Assembly: GCA_030039095.1 (NCBI GenBank)
Contig: JASHQP010000279.1
Location: forward strand, 1 to 18,652
Reading direction: 5' to 3'
DNA from: Streptosporangiaceae bacterium
GTDB lineage: Bacteria; Actinomycetota; Actinomycetes; Streptosporangiales; Streptosporangiaceae
Length of the DNA: 18,652 nt
Shown here: piece after piece, positions 1 to 7,330 of the stretch
Layout of the letters: every line of letters begins with the position of its first letter
How positions within the stretch are numbered: position 1 is the stretch's first letter
The notes under the pieces: model-generated
The model's input: only the letters and a program-made list of their open reading frames with translations
Told to the model about the DNA's origin: nothing
Database searches by the model: none
Program-made: the position numbers and the translations under genes

Positions 1-72
1 GGCGCCGACCGCCCGCTCACCGCAGCCTCACTGGCAACATCAGCCACTCCGGTCACCAGGCACGATGTCGCG

Positions 73-132
73 TTTCATGATCCCGGAGGATTGTCAGCGC
101 ATACGGCTGAAAAGTCTCCGGGATCATGGAAA
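73..132 (-). terminator. Long nested hairpin downstream of the M55 peptidase gene
   Basis: Two perfect 13-nt inverted arms (CATGATCCCGGAG at 76-88 and its complement at 116-128) enclose a smaller stem (TCAGC at 94-98 with GCTGA at 106-110). The structure lies about 20 nt past the stop codon of the minus-strand operon. There is no clear U-tract on either strand, so this could be an actinobacterial hairpin-only terminator or an mRNA 3' stabiliser. Bases 1-72 to its left contain nothing I can call. Confidence 0.45.
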
Positions 133-150
133 TCGCGCTCGTCATGGCCG

Positions 151-975
151 TCACACTACGTCCGCGATGGTGCGGGTGAGCAGGATCGCCGCGCAGAACG
201 AGCGGTACGTGGCCAGCGCGGTCTCGCCGTGGATGCGCAGCTCGCGTGGGCCGGCGCGGTCCACGCCGCGTGCCCAGCTCGCGGCCTCGGCGATGTCGGT
301 GGTACGCACCGACACCTCCAGCGTGGCCGACGCCAGCGGCGGCGGCCCGGCGGCGGCCGCGCCGGCCACGGCCTTCTCGGCGGTGTCCCTGATCAGCGCG
401 CACGCCCGTGACGGGTGCAGGCTGTGCGCGGCGGTCCGGCTGACCGGCTCCTTGACCACGGCCCCGTGCACCCCGGGGATCAGCGCGGCCGTCTCCTCGC
501 AGGCGCACCGGTCCCCGGTCACGAGCACCACCGGCACCCCGTAGTGCGCGGCCACGAGCGCGTTGATGCCGGCCTCGCCGGTCACCACGCCGTCGAGCCG
601 TGCCTCGACGACCACGCGCGGGCTGTAGGTGTGCGACAGCCCGGCGGGGGCGCCGACCGATCCGTGGTAGGACACGAACAGCACCGCGTCGAAACTGTCG
701 TCCAGGCCCTGCATCATGTACAGCGGCTTGTGGCTCCCGGAGATGTAGGAGGCCTCGCCCGCCAGCGCGCCCGGCGGCAGGTTGCGCATCGTGGAGTGGG
801 AGTCGTTGACCACGACCTCGGTGGCGCCGCCCGCGACCGCGCCCTCGATGGCCGCGTTGACTTCGTCGAGCAGCAGCTTGCGCCCGGCCGCCGCCTGCGG
901 GCCGTCCCCGACGCACTGCTCCCAGTCGACGACCCCGGCGGTGCCCTCCATGTCGCTGGATATGAAGATCTTCAA
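151..975 (-). CDS. dppA: M55 family D-aminopeptidase (DppA-like)
   Basis: A predicted zinc peptidase of 274 aa that removes N-terminal D-amino acids from short peptides; the family forms self-compartmentalised rings. From a TTG start at 975 the motif spacing matches Bacillus DppA almost exactly: Asp8 and Glu10 in SSDMEG, His60 in NDSH, His104 in SYHGS, His115 in LSHTYSP, and Glu134 for the last metal ligand. This register is the main reason for choosing the TTG over upstream codons; a GGAGG-like site also lies just upstream. The start overlaps the TGA stop of the asparaginase-like gene (TTGA), indicating translational coupling. There is no signal peptide, so it is cytoplasmic. The family and active site are secure. 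The physiological substrate is not: M55 members also act on beta-peptides and other amides. Confidence 0.93.
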   Translation of the reverse strand: MKIFISSDMEGTAGVVDWEQCVGDGPQAAAGRKLLLDEVNAAIEGAVAGGATEVVVNDSHSTMRNLPPGALAGEASYISGSHKPLYMMQGLDDSFDAVLFVSYHGSVGAPAGLSHTYSPRVVVEARLDGVVTGEAGINALVAAHYGVPVVLVTGDRCACEETAALIPGVHGAVVKEPVSRTAAHSLHPSRACALIRDTAEKAVAGAAAAGPPPLASATLEVSVRTTDIAEAASWARGVDRAGPRELRIHGETALATYRSFCAAILLTRTIADVV

Positions 976-1898
976 ACCTGCCTCCGCTCCTCGATACGGA
1001 ACGTCGCATCCTGCACGGTCATCACGCTGTAAGTCGAGCCGGGTCTGGTGGACGCGCCGCCGTGGCGGCCGTCCGGCGTCAGGCACAGGGCCTGCAGCGG
1101 GGAGCGGAACTCGTCGGGCAGGTCGAGCGTCTGCCCGAGCGCTTCGGCGCAGGCCTTGCCCGGGTCGCCGTCCGCCGCGAGCGCGTACAGCACCTCGCGG
1201 GCGGTGGCACCGCGGATGGCCAGCTCACCGCGGCCGGTGCAGGCGGCTCCGCCGAGGGCGTTGTCGCAGTAGTTGCCCGCGCCGATGATGGCCGAGTCAC
1301 CGACGCGGCCCGGGTACTTCCATGGGTACCCGCTGGTGCTGACGCCGACCGCCAGGTTGCCGGCGGTGTCGAGGGCCAGCACGTTGACAGTGTCCCACGG
1401 CGGGTCGGGCAGCCCCATCGAGGCGAGCCGCTCCAGGACCTGTTCCCGGTAGGCGCGCTCACCGGGACCGGACCTCTCAGCCGCCGCGTCGATCCCGGCG
1501 GCGGTCAGGCCGTCCCGCCATCTCTCGCGCGCGGCGTCGGTCAGGGTCGGCCCGCGCTCGATGCCGACCTCGTCGGCGAACCGCTCCGCGCCCGCCCCGA
1601 CGAGCAGCAGGTGCTGCGGCAGCCGATCGCACACCGCCCGCGCGATCGTGATCGGGTGCGGAAAGCCGGTGACCGCGGCCACCGCCCCGGCCCGCCGGGT
1701 CCCCCCGTCCATCACCGAGGCGTCCAGTTCAACCTCGCCGAGCAGGTTCGGCAGCCCGCCGACACCGACCGTGTGGTTGTCCTCATCGGACTCCACGAGG
1801 CGGATCGCGGCCTCGACCGCGTCCATGGCGCTCGCGCCGGCCCGCAGCAGGTCAACGCCCGCGGCCAGGCCCACCTCGCCCCGCTCGCTGGCAATCAT
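972..1898 (-). CDS. Glycosylasparaginase / isoaspartyl peptidase-type Ntn hydrolase
   Basis: A 308-aa protein of the N4-(beta-N-acetylglucosaminyl)-L-asparaginase family. Such enzymes are made as precursors that self-cleave before a threonine, which becomes the nucleophile. Here the cut is expected at Asp169-Thr170 (WDTVNVLALD). Substrate-binding residues follow: Arg198 and Asp201 in YPGRVGDS, then Thr221-Gly222 in ACTGRGE. The N-terminal half has the family's GLAAGVDLLRAG and LDASVMDGGTRRAG segments, so the protein looks complete and active. It is the first gene of a two-gene operon with the M55 peptidase, overlapping by 4 nt. The ATG at 1898 sits unusually far (about 17 nt) from a good AGGAGG; an in-frame ATC at 1910 has ideal spacing (see findings). 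The substrate could be an N-glycosyl-asparagine, an isoaspartyl peptide or another beta-aspartyl amide. Confidence 0.92.
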   Translation of the reverse strand: MIASERGEVGLAAGVDLLRAGASAMDAVEAAIRLVESDEDNHTVGVGGLPNLLGEVELDASVMDGGTRRAGAVAAVTGFPHPITIARAVCDRLPQHLLLVGAGAERFADEVGIERGPTLTDAARERWRDGLTAAGIDAAAERSGPGERAYREQVLERLASMGLPDPPWDTVNVLALDTAGNLAVGVSTSGYPWKYPGRVGDSAIIGAGNYCDNALGGAACTGRGELAIRGATAREVLYALAADGDPGKACAEALGQTLDLPDEFRSPLQALCLTPDGRHGGASTRPGSTYSVMTVQDATFRIEERRQV

Positions 1899-1938
1899 GA
1901 GTGGCGTGATGGCCGGTCCTCCTGATCCGTCCGGCAGT

Positions 1939-1951
1939 GCTGATGATCAGC
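1939..1951. promoter_or_regulatory. Candidate operator palindrome in the divergent promoter region
   Basis: GCTGAT-G-ATCAGC is a perfect inverted repeat with 6-nt arms. It lies 41 nt upstream of the asparaginase-like ATG and about 100 nt upstream of the fusion gene. Its form and position suit a dimeric repressor such as GntR or a similar type, but no regulator gene is adjacent in this window. Inference only. Confidence 0.35.
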
Positions 1952-2002
1952 CTAGGGATCCCGTCGGCCCGAGCGCGATACCTGGCGCTGATTGCCGACG
2001 AA

Positions 2003-2014
2003 ACAAACCTTTGT
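2003..2014. promoter_or_regulatory. Second small inverted repeat in the divergent intergenic region
   Basis: ACAAA-CC-TTTGT is a 5-nt-arm inverted repeat between the two divergent operons, in a locally AT-richer patch that also holds a possible -10 box (TAGCTT, 2017-2022). It could be an operator for the plus-strand pair. The short arms make chance occurrence possible. Confidence 0.25.
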
Positions 2015-2039
2015 CCTAGCTTAAGGGACGGCAAGGCTG

Positions 2040-2045
2040 TAACGT
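2040..2045 (+). promoter_or_regulatory. Candidate -10 box of a leaderless transcript for the fusion gene
   Basis: TAACGT fits TANNNT and is followed by 7 nt and then the ATG at 2053. No Shine-Dalgarno sequence is visible before that ATG, so transcription may start at or next to the start codon. No good -35 element is seen at the expected distance. Confidence 0.35.
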
Positions 2046-2052
2046 CGCGCCC

Positions 2053-4434
2053 ATGCGTTATGTGGTGCTCGGCTGCGGTGCGATCGGCGGCACCGTGGCC
2101 GCCGGGCTCGTGCGCGACGGCCACGATGTGCTGGTCAGCGACGCCGACCCGGCCGTGGTCGCGGCGATCAACGAAAACGGCCTGCGGATCGAGGGGCCGA
2201 TCGAGAACTTCACCGCGGTTGTTCCCGCGGTGCTGCCGGCCGACCTGCCGGAACGGCTGGACTGCCCGGTCCTGGTCGCGTGCAAGTCGCAGCACACGGC
2301 GGCCGCGGCGGCCAGCCTGGCGGGCCGGATGCACGGAGACGGGTTCGTGGTCTCCCTGCAGAACGGGCTGAACGCCGACCAGCTCGCCGCGGTGGTCGGG
2401 GCCGAGCGCGTGGTCGAGGCGTTCGTGAACTTCGGCGCCGACGTGACCGCGCCAGGGGTCGTGCTGCGTGGCAGCCGGGAGACGTTCGTGATCGGCGAGG
2501 TCGACGGGACGATCTCGGACCGGGTGCGCGCGGTGGCCGCCGACATCGCCGACGCCAATCCGACCGAAGACATCATGGGGTACTTGTGGGGCAAGGAGGC
2601 CTACGGGGCGATGCTGGCCGCGATCGCGGTCAGCGACGCCTCGATCGCGGACGGGCTCGAGGACCCGGCCTACACGCCGTTGCTGGTGGCCGTGGCCAGA
2701 GAGGTCCTCGATCAGGCGCCGGTTCCGCCGAAGGGATTCGACGGGTTCGACCCCGAGGACCTGGAAGGATCGCTCGCGCCGCTGGTCGCGTTCAACCGGC
2801 GCTCGGCCAAGACCCACTCCGGGATCTACCGCGACCTGATGGTGCGCCACCGGCCGACCGAGGTGCCGGCGCACCTCGGCGGGCTGAAGGGCCCGATGCT
2901 GCGCCGGGTGGTCGAGCTGATCGGCGAGATCGAGCAGGGCAGGCGGACGTGCGAGCGGTCCAACCTCGACCTGCTGGCCGCCTACGAGCGGCTCGAGCGG
3001 CTCGGCCGGCCGCTGAACGCTGTCGCGTCGGTGATCGGGGCGCCGCGGCGCGCGGCCGACGGGCCGCTGGCCGGACGGCCGGTGGGCATCAAGGACATCA
3101 TCGCGGTGGAGGGCGTTCCAACCCGCTGCGGCAGCCCGGCGGGCGATCCCGAGCCCGCCGCCGAGGACGCGGAACTGGTCCGCCGGCTGCGCACCGCCGG
3201 GGCGGAGGTGTTCGCCACCACCCAGTGCCTCGAGTTCGCGGCCGGGCACGCCAACCCGGAGATCGGCGACACCCGCAACCCCCACGACCCGTCCCGCACC
3301 TCGGGCGGTTCCTCGGGCGGCTCGGCGGCCCTGGTCGCCGCCGGCGTGTGCGACCTCACGATCGGCTCCGACACCGGCGGGTCGATCCGGATCCCGGCGG
3401 CGTACTGCGGGGTGGTGGGGCTCAAGCCGACCTACGGCCTGCTGCCGGTCGGCGGGGTGTTCCCGCTCTCCCACTCGTGCGACCACGTCGGCACGCTGAC
3501 GGCCACGGTCGCCGGGGCCAGGGAGCTGCTCGCGGCGACGGCCGACCGGGCCGACCTGATCGGCCTGGCCCGGCCGGAGGACCTGGTCGGCCCCGTGGAC
3601 GTGGCGCGCCTCGCCGACCTGGCTAGCCTGGCCGACCCGGCCGACCTTGACGACCTGGACGCGGCCGACCTGGCCGACCCGGCTGATCGGGCCGACCTTG
3701 ACGACCTGGACGACCCAGCCGACGTGGCCGACGCCGGCGATCCGTCGGCCGCGGCCGGGCCGCCGGCGACCTACACCGTCGGCGTCCTGGCCGCCCAGCT
3801 CGCCGACCCGTCGGTCACCCCCGAGGTGCGCGACGCGGTCAGCGCCGCGCTCGCTCGGCTGGAAGCGGCGGGCTGGGAGTTGCGCGAGCTCACCGCACCC
3901 TGGCTTGACGAGCTCCCGGCCTGGGAAGAAGTGCTCTCGGTGATCGTCGCGCGGGAGGCGTCGCTGGTGCACTCGGCACGGGATCAGACCCGGTACGCCG
4001 AGGGCACCCGCGCGCTGCTCAGCTACGGCGCCTCGATCGGCGAGGACCGGTACGCCGAGGCGTCCCGGCGGCGGGACGAGCTGGCCGAAGCTGTCGAGGC
4101 GAGCCTGGATGGCGTCGACGTGCTCGCGGGGCCGACCGTCGGCTACCAGGCGCCGGAGGAGGACCCGCCGTTCGGCGTCGGTGACGACAGCGCCGAGGGC
4201 CGGTTCACCGGGCCGTACAACCTCACCGGCCACCCGGCGATCTCGATACCCGTGCCCATCTCCGGCCTGCCGGCCGGCCTCCAGCTCGCCGGCCGGCGCG
4301 ACCAGGACCTCGCACTGCTCCGGGTCGCCGCCGCCGCCGAGGCTCTGCTTGCCGCCCGCAACAATGCTCGCCCGCCCCACGACAAACTCGCCCGCTCCAT
4401 GACAAAGGAGTCGCAGACATGGCAACGACGGTGA
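2053..4434 (+). CDS. Fusion protein: ketopantoate reductase-like dehydrogenase + amidase-signature hydrolase
   Basis: A 793-aa two-domain protein. Residues 1 to about 315 match the ApbA/PanE-type fold: a dinucleotide-binding GCGAIGG at 7-13, and LWGKEAYG with Lys181 at the place of the family's catalytic lysine, then a helical C-terminal domain. Residues from about 317 are an amidase-signature enzyme: the LNAV segment at 321-324, Lys347 in VGIKDI, cis-Ser420 in the GGSSGGS loop, and nucleophile Ser444 in GSDTGGSIR form the Ser-cisSer-Lys triad. A D/A/L-rich acidic repeat fills about residues 516-565, inside the amidase between conserved blocks. The frame is open throughout and the junction is very tight, with no obvious linker. 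The tail overlaps the next gene by 16 nt. It should oxidise or reduce a 2-oxo/2-hydroxy acid-like compound and hydrolyse an amide, possibly as consecutive steps. Substrates are unknown; a role in pantothenate synthesis is unlikely in this context. Confidence 0.9.
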   Translation: MRYVVLGCGAIGGTVAAGLVRDGHDVLVSDADPAVVAAINENGLRIEGPIENFTAVVPAVLPADLPERLDCPVLVACKSQHTAAAAASLAGRMHGDGFVVSLQNGLNADQLAAVVGAERVVEAFVNFGADVTAPGVVLRGSRETFVIGEVDGTISDRVRAVAADIADANPTEDIMGYLWGKEAYGAMLAAIAVSDASIADGLEDPAYTPLLVAVAREVLDQAPVPPKGFDGFDPEDLEGSLAPLVAFNRRSAKTHSGIYRDLMVRHRPTEVPAHLGGLKGPMLRRVVELIGEIEQGRRTCERSNLDLLAAYERLERLGRPLNAVASVIGAPRRAADGPLAGRPVGIKDIIAVEGVPTRCGSPAGDPEPAAEDAELVRRLRTAGAEVFATTQCLEFAAGHANPEIGDTRNPHDPSRTSGGSSGGSAALVAAGVCDLTIGSDTGGSIRIPAAYCGVVGLKPTYGLLPVGGVFPLSHSCDHVGTLTATVAGARELLAATADRADLIGLARPEDLVGPVDVARLADLASLADPADLDDLDAADLADPADRADLDDLDDPADVADAGDPSAAAGPPATYTVGVLAAQLADPSVTPEVRDAVSAALARLEAAGWELRELTAPWLDELPAWEEVLSVIVAREASLVHSARDQTRYAEGTRALLSYGASIGEDRYAEASRRRDELAEAVEASLDGVDVLAGPTVGYQAPEEDPPFGVGDDSAEGRFTGPYNLTGHPAISIPVPISGLPAGLQLAGRRDQDLALLRVAAAAEALLAARNNARPPHDKLARSMTKESQTWQRR
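3628..3760 (+). repeat. In-frame imperfect repeats encoding an acidic D/A/L insertion in the amidase domain
   Basis: Repeated blocks such as CTGGCCGACCCGG (3628 and 3670, 42 nt apart) and GGCCGACCTTGACGACCTGG (3639 and 3690, 51 nt apart) encode variations on LADPADLDDLD. Both offsets are multiples of three, so the reading frame is kept. This is a low-complexity, probably flexible acidic loop that grew by in-frame duplication. Confidence 0.75.
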
Positions 4435-5342
4435 CCCGGCGCACGATCAACCTCGCAGGCCTGGACGTCCCGCTGGTCGAGGCGACCGGCAGCGAGGACG
4501 GCCCGCTGCTCACGGTGATCTCCGGCGTGCACGGCTGTGAGTACGCGTCGATGGAGGGCGTGCGCCGGTGGACCCGCAGCCTGGAAAACCGCGAGCTGCG
4601 CGGCCGGGTCCGGGCGGTGCCGGTGCTGAACCTGCCCGCGTTCCACGCCCGTACCCCGTTCGTGGTCCCCGACGACGGCAAGAACCTCAACCGGTGCTTC
4701 CCCGGCGACCCGGGTGGCACGCTGGCCGACCGGCTGGCCTACGCCGCGTTCAATGAACTCATCACGGGTTCGGACGCGTACATCGACGCGCACTGCGGCG
4801 ACATGGTCGAGGCGCTGGAACCGTTCGCGATGTACCACGCGGGACCCATCGAGGACCGGGCGAGGCAAATGGCCGTGGCGTACCGGCTGCCGTACGTGAT
4901 CAGGGAGGAGCCGCGGCCGGACCCGAGGCTCGGCGGTCTCTCGAGCGGGGCGGCGACCGAGATCGGCGTGCCGGCGATCACCGCGGAGTCCGGCGAGTGC
5001 GGCCTGGTCCAGGAGGAGGCCGTCGCCCGGCACGTCCGCGGGCTCAACGGAGTGCTGGCGCTGCTCGGCATCGCCGACCTGCCCGAAGACACCCCCGATC
5101 CCTCGCCCACCCAGCTCAACCGCTTCGACTGGATGCGCACCGAGCGCGGCGGCTGGTGGTCGCCGGCGGTCACCACCGGCGAGTCGGTCTCCGAGGGCCA
5201 GGTGATCGGGACGATCAGCACGCTGGACGGCTCGGAGGTGCTGGAGACGATCACCGCGCCCGCTGACGGCGTGCCGATCTTCATCACCAGCTCCCCCGCC
5301 GTCGCCGACGACGGCCTGCTGCTCGGCCTCGGCGTCGCGTAG
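4419..5342 (+). CDS. AspA/AstE-type zinc-dependent N-acyl amino acid deacylase (M14-like)
   Basis: A 307-aa member of the succinylglutamate desuccinylase/aspartoacylase family, which removes acyl groups from the alpha-amino group of amino acids. Zinc ligands are His38 and Glu41 (GVHGCEY) and His125 (DAHCGD). The carboxylate-binding NLNRCFPGD lies at 89-97, and Glu190 in TAESGE is the likely general base. The C-terminal part (about 235-307) is the beta-rich domain usual in the family. An AAAGGAG ribosome-binding site precedes the ATG at good spacing, and the gene overlaps the fusion gene by 16 nt, so the two are co-translated. In context it may release an amino acid from an N-acylated intermediate produced by, or fed to, the amidase. 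The acyl group is unknown; ectoine-pathway DoeB is one known relative with a different partner set. Confidence 0.9.
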   Translation: MATTVTRRTINLAGLDVPLVEATGSEDGPLLTVISGVHGCEYASMEGVRRWTRSLENRELRGRVRAVPVLNLPAFHARTPFVVPDDGKNLNRCFPGDPGGTLADRLAYAAFNELITGSDAYIDAHCGDMVEALEPFAMYHAGPIEDRARQMAVAYRLPYVIREEPRPDPRLGGLSSGAATEIGVPAITAESGECGLVQEEAVARHVRGLNGVLALLGIADLPEDTPDPSPTQLNRFDWMRTERGGWWSPAVTTGESVSEGQVIGTISTLDGSEVLETITAPADGVPIFITSSPAVADDGLLLGLGVA

Positions 5343-5344
5343 CT

Positions 5345-5379
5345 GCCGGGACCCGGCGCCGGCGCCGGGCTGCCCGGGC
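5345..5379 (+). terminator. GC-rich palindromic terminator after the deacylase gene
   Basis: CCCGGCGCCGGCGCCGGG (5352-5369) is a perfect 18-nt palindrome. It is flanked by competing stems, GCCGGG-A-CCCGGC at 5345-5357 and CCGGGC-T-GCCCGG at 5365-5377. The cluster starts 3 nt after the stop codon. It lacks a U-tract, as is common for actinobacterial terminators. Confidence 0.55.
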
Positions 5380-5551
5380 GAGCGGTGCGTCCCGGCTCGG
5401 GCCCGCCCGTTGTCAACCCCCAGAACCAACAAATCCAAGGGTCAGTGCTGAGGGCAACTTAGCCGTTCTGTCCGTAATAGTGCTGATAGCGTCCTGCACC
5501 GGAGGCGCTGCGGCTCGAGCCGCCGGGGGCGAGCAAGGGAGAGCTCCCCGG

Positions 5552-7243
5552 ATGCACCCACCGGCTCGGAAGGCCAATGTGACCCTCGCGGTCTGCGCGC
5601 TTGTCGCGGGGTTCTGCGTCACGTTCGGTGTGCTGACCGTGCTGCGGAGCGGGCTCGCCACTGCCACCCGCGGCAGGGGCGCGATCGTCGTGCCGGGGAC
5701 GGCTACGCCCGCGGGGAAGACGACGGCGGGCCAGCCATCGGCCGCGGCGCTCGACGCCCAGTGGCTCGCCTACTCCGACCGCTCCACCTGCGCCGACTGG
5801 GCGGGGGGCGACGGGGTCTCGGCGATCAGGCTGAGTTCCTCGCAGGTGGCCTGGTTCTTCTCCGACACCTACCTGGGGCCCGCGGGCCCGACCATCGGCT
5901 TCTCGCACCTGAGCGGGTTCGTGCACAACTCGGTGGTGATCCAGACCGCGGCCGGCCGAAGTTCCACGCTGGTGACGCTCACCGGCGGAGGTGCCTGCGG
6001 CAGCCCCAGCGACCCCGGGCCCGGGGCGCAGCCCGTGGTCCAGCCGACCGGTGCCGCCGCGGGCGACCGGGACTGGGACGCCGACGGGATCCGGGTCGGC
6101 GCCGTGGTGCTGAAGTTCTACACGGCATACCGGCGGGGGCCGATCCCGTTCATCCCGGTCGACACGACCATCGCCAGCTTCCCGGTCAGCCAGCTCAGCG
6201 CCGCCGGGGACGGCCCCGCGTACGGCGGGGTGCTCCGCCCGGCGCTGACGCAGCTTCCGTCGTACACGCCGCCCGGTGGCGGAACGCCGATCGTGTGGGG
6301 ATCCGCGCTGCTGCAGGCCGGTCGCACCGTGTTCGTCTACGGCTGGCAGAGCCCCGACCCGGACAGCGCGCTGCGCGAGCTGTACCTGGCCAGGGTGGCC
6401 AGCGCCCGGCTGGCCGACTTCGGGGCGTGGCAGTTCTACAGCTCCGGCCAGTGGGTCGGCGCGCAGGACCTCGCCGAGCCGATCGAGCCCTCCAGCCAGG
6501 GCCTCGACGTTCCGTCGGGCTTCAGCGTGCTGCGGGCGTCGGGGCGGTACTGGCTGATCCAGGCGGCGGGCGCCGGTGATCCCGACATCGACGCCTACCC
6601 GGCGGCCAGGCCGTGGGGGCCGTTCAACTGGAACCGGGGCATCGTCCTGTACCGGGCGCCCGGCATCGGGCTCAGCGCCGCCGACGACTACCGGATCATG
6701 TACGAGGCCAGGGCCGAGCCCGCCCTGTCCACCAGAAAGTGGCTGGTGATCAGCTACAACGTGAACTCCGAGGCGGTGACCGCCGCCTGCCTGGCGATGG
6801 CGAAATTCACCAACGCGATGAGCCAGCCGCGATTCGTCACGGTGCCCATGTCCGCCTTTGGCGGGGCTGGCCGCCGCGCGCGCGGAGGGCTCGGGATCGG
6901 CGCCCCGCCGCACTACCCGGCGATCACCCAGCAGGACCCGTCGCGGTGGTTCAGCTCCTGGTCCTTCCCTGATGGCTGCCCGCCGGTGCCGGCGGTGTCC
7001 GGCGTCACCGCGCAGGCCGGCCACGGCGAGGCCCGGCTGAGCTGGCCGTCCGCCGGGATCGGCATGCGGTACCGCGTGTACCGCCAGACCGCGTCGGGAT
7101 GGGTCAAGGTGAGCACGGTCTGGCCGGCCCAGATCACGGTCACCGGGCTGGCCAGCGGCAGCTCGCCAGAGTTCAAGGTCGTGCCGGTGAATGTCTATTC
7201 GAGCACCGGGCAGGCCGGGTACATCACCGTGCACGTCCCGTGA
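5552..7243 (+). CDS. Membrane-anchored extracellular protein, probable beta-propeller with C-terminal fibronectin III domain
   Basis: A 563-aa protein. A short basic N-terminus is followed by a hydrophobic helix at about 11-31, which acts as signal anchor or signal peptide with the rest outside. A Thr/Ala/Pro/Gly linker leads to a large beta-rich region (about 65-475). Its block AWFFSDTYLGP (Asp105) resembles the first blade of DUF4185/DUF5005-type five-bladed propellers linked to carbohydrate-active proteins. Residues about 480-563 read as a fibronectin III domain (ARLSWPSAG, YRVYR, ITVTGL). The ATG at 5552 is chosen because GGGAGAG lies just upstream and the hydrophobic helix then sits at the N-terminus; a GTG at 5480 is open but has no support. 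It stands alone between terminators. No catalytic residues can be assigned; a carbohydrate-binding or hydrolysing role is inference. Confidence 0.8.
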   Translation: MHPPARKANVTLAVCALVAGFCVTFGVLTVLRSGLATATRGRGAIVVPGTATPAGKTTAGQPSAAALDAQWLAYSDRSTCADWAGGDGVSAIRLSSSQVAWFFSDTYLGPAGPTIGFSHLSGFVHNSVVIQTAAGRSSTLVTLTGGGACGSPSDPGPGAQPVVQPTGAAAGDRDWDADGIRVGAVVLKFYTAYRRGPIPFIPVDTTIASFPVSQLSAAGDGPAYGGVLRPALTQLPSYTPPGGGTPIVWGSALLQAGRTVFVYGWQSPDPDSALRELYLARVASARLADFGAWQFYSSGQWVGAQDLAEPIEPSSQGLDVPSGFSVLRASGRYWLIQAAGAGDPDIDAYPAARPWGPFNWNRGIVLYRAPGIGLSAADDYRIMYEARAEPALSTRKWLVISYNVNSEAVTAACLAMAKFTNAMSQPRFVTVPMSAFGGAGRRARGGLGIGAPPHYPAITQQDPSRWFSSWSFPDGCPPVPAVSGVTAQAGHGEARLSWPSAGIGMRYRVYRQTASGWVKVSTVWPAQITVTGLASGSSPEFKVVPVNVYSSTGQAGYITVHVP

Positions 7244-7308
7244 CCGCCCCGGACGGCGGGGTGTGGCGCTGGGGCGCGCCGGGCATCGTTGCTGCCGTGC
7301 GGCGCCAC
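7244..7308 (+). terminator. Weak hairpin region after the propeller gene
   Basis: CCGCC (7244-7248) can pair with GGCGG (7255-7259) directly after the stop codon. GTGGCGC (7263-7269) pairs with GCGCCAC (7302-7308). Neither is a strong classic terminator, but together they could end the upstream transcript. Confidence 0.3.
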
Positions 7309-7330
7309 CCATCCTGGCATTGCTATTACC

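Noticed and set aside
1..72. Possible partial gene at the left edge
   Set aside because: Short open stretches on both strands, none with a start signal or recognisable residues.
53..1009. Long second frame on the minus strand over the M55 gene
   Set aside because: Arg/Gly-rich shadow; the real frame has all M55 metal ligands in register.
2053..3000. Reading the first domain of the fusion as true PanE of pantothenate synthesis
   Set aside because: It is fused to an amidase and placed among hydrolases, with no panB, panC or panD nearby. Only the fold assignment is safe.
1852..4425. 857-codon open frame antisense to the fusion gene
   Set aside because: It is a mirror of high G/C third positions in the real gene: no domain, Arg/Gly/Val-rich composition, and the sense strand has clear catalytic motifs.
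5459..7312. 617-codon open frame antisense to the propeller protein gene
   Set aside because: Low-complexity Arg/Pro/Gly translation without motifs. The sense frame has a signal anchor and fibronectin domain.
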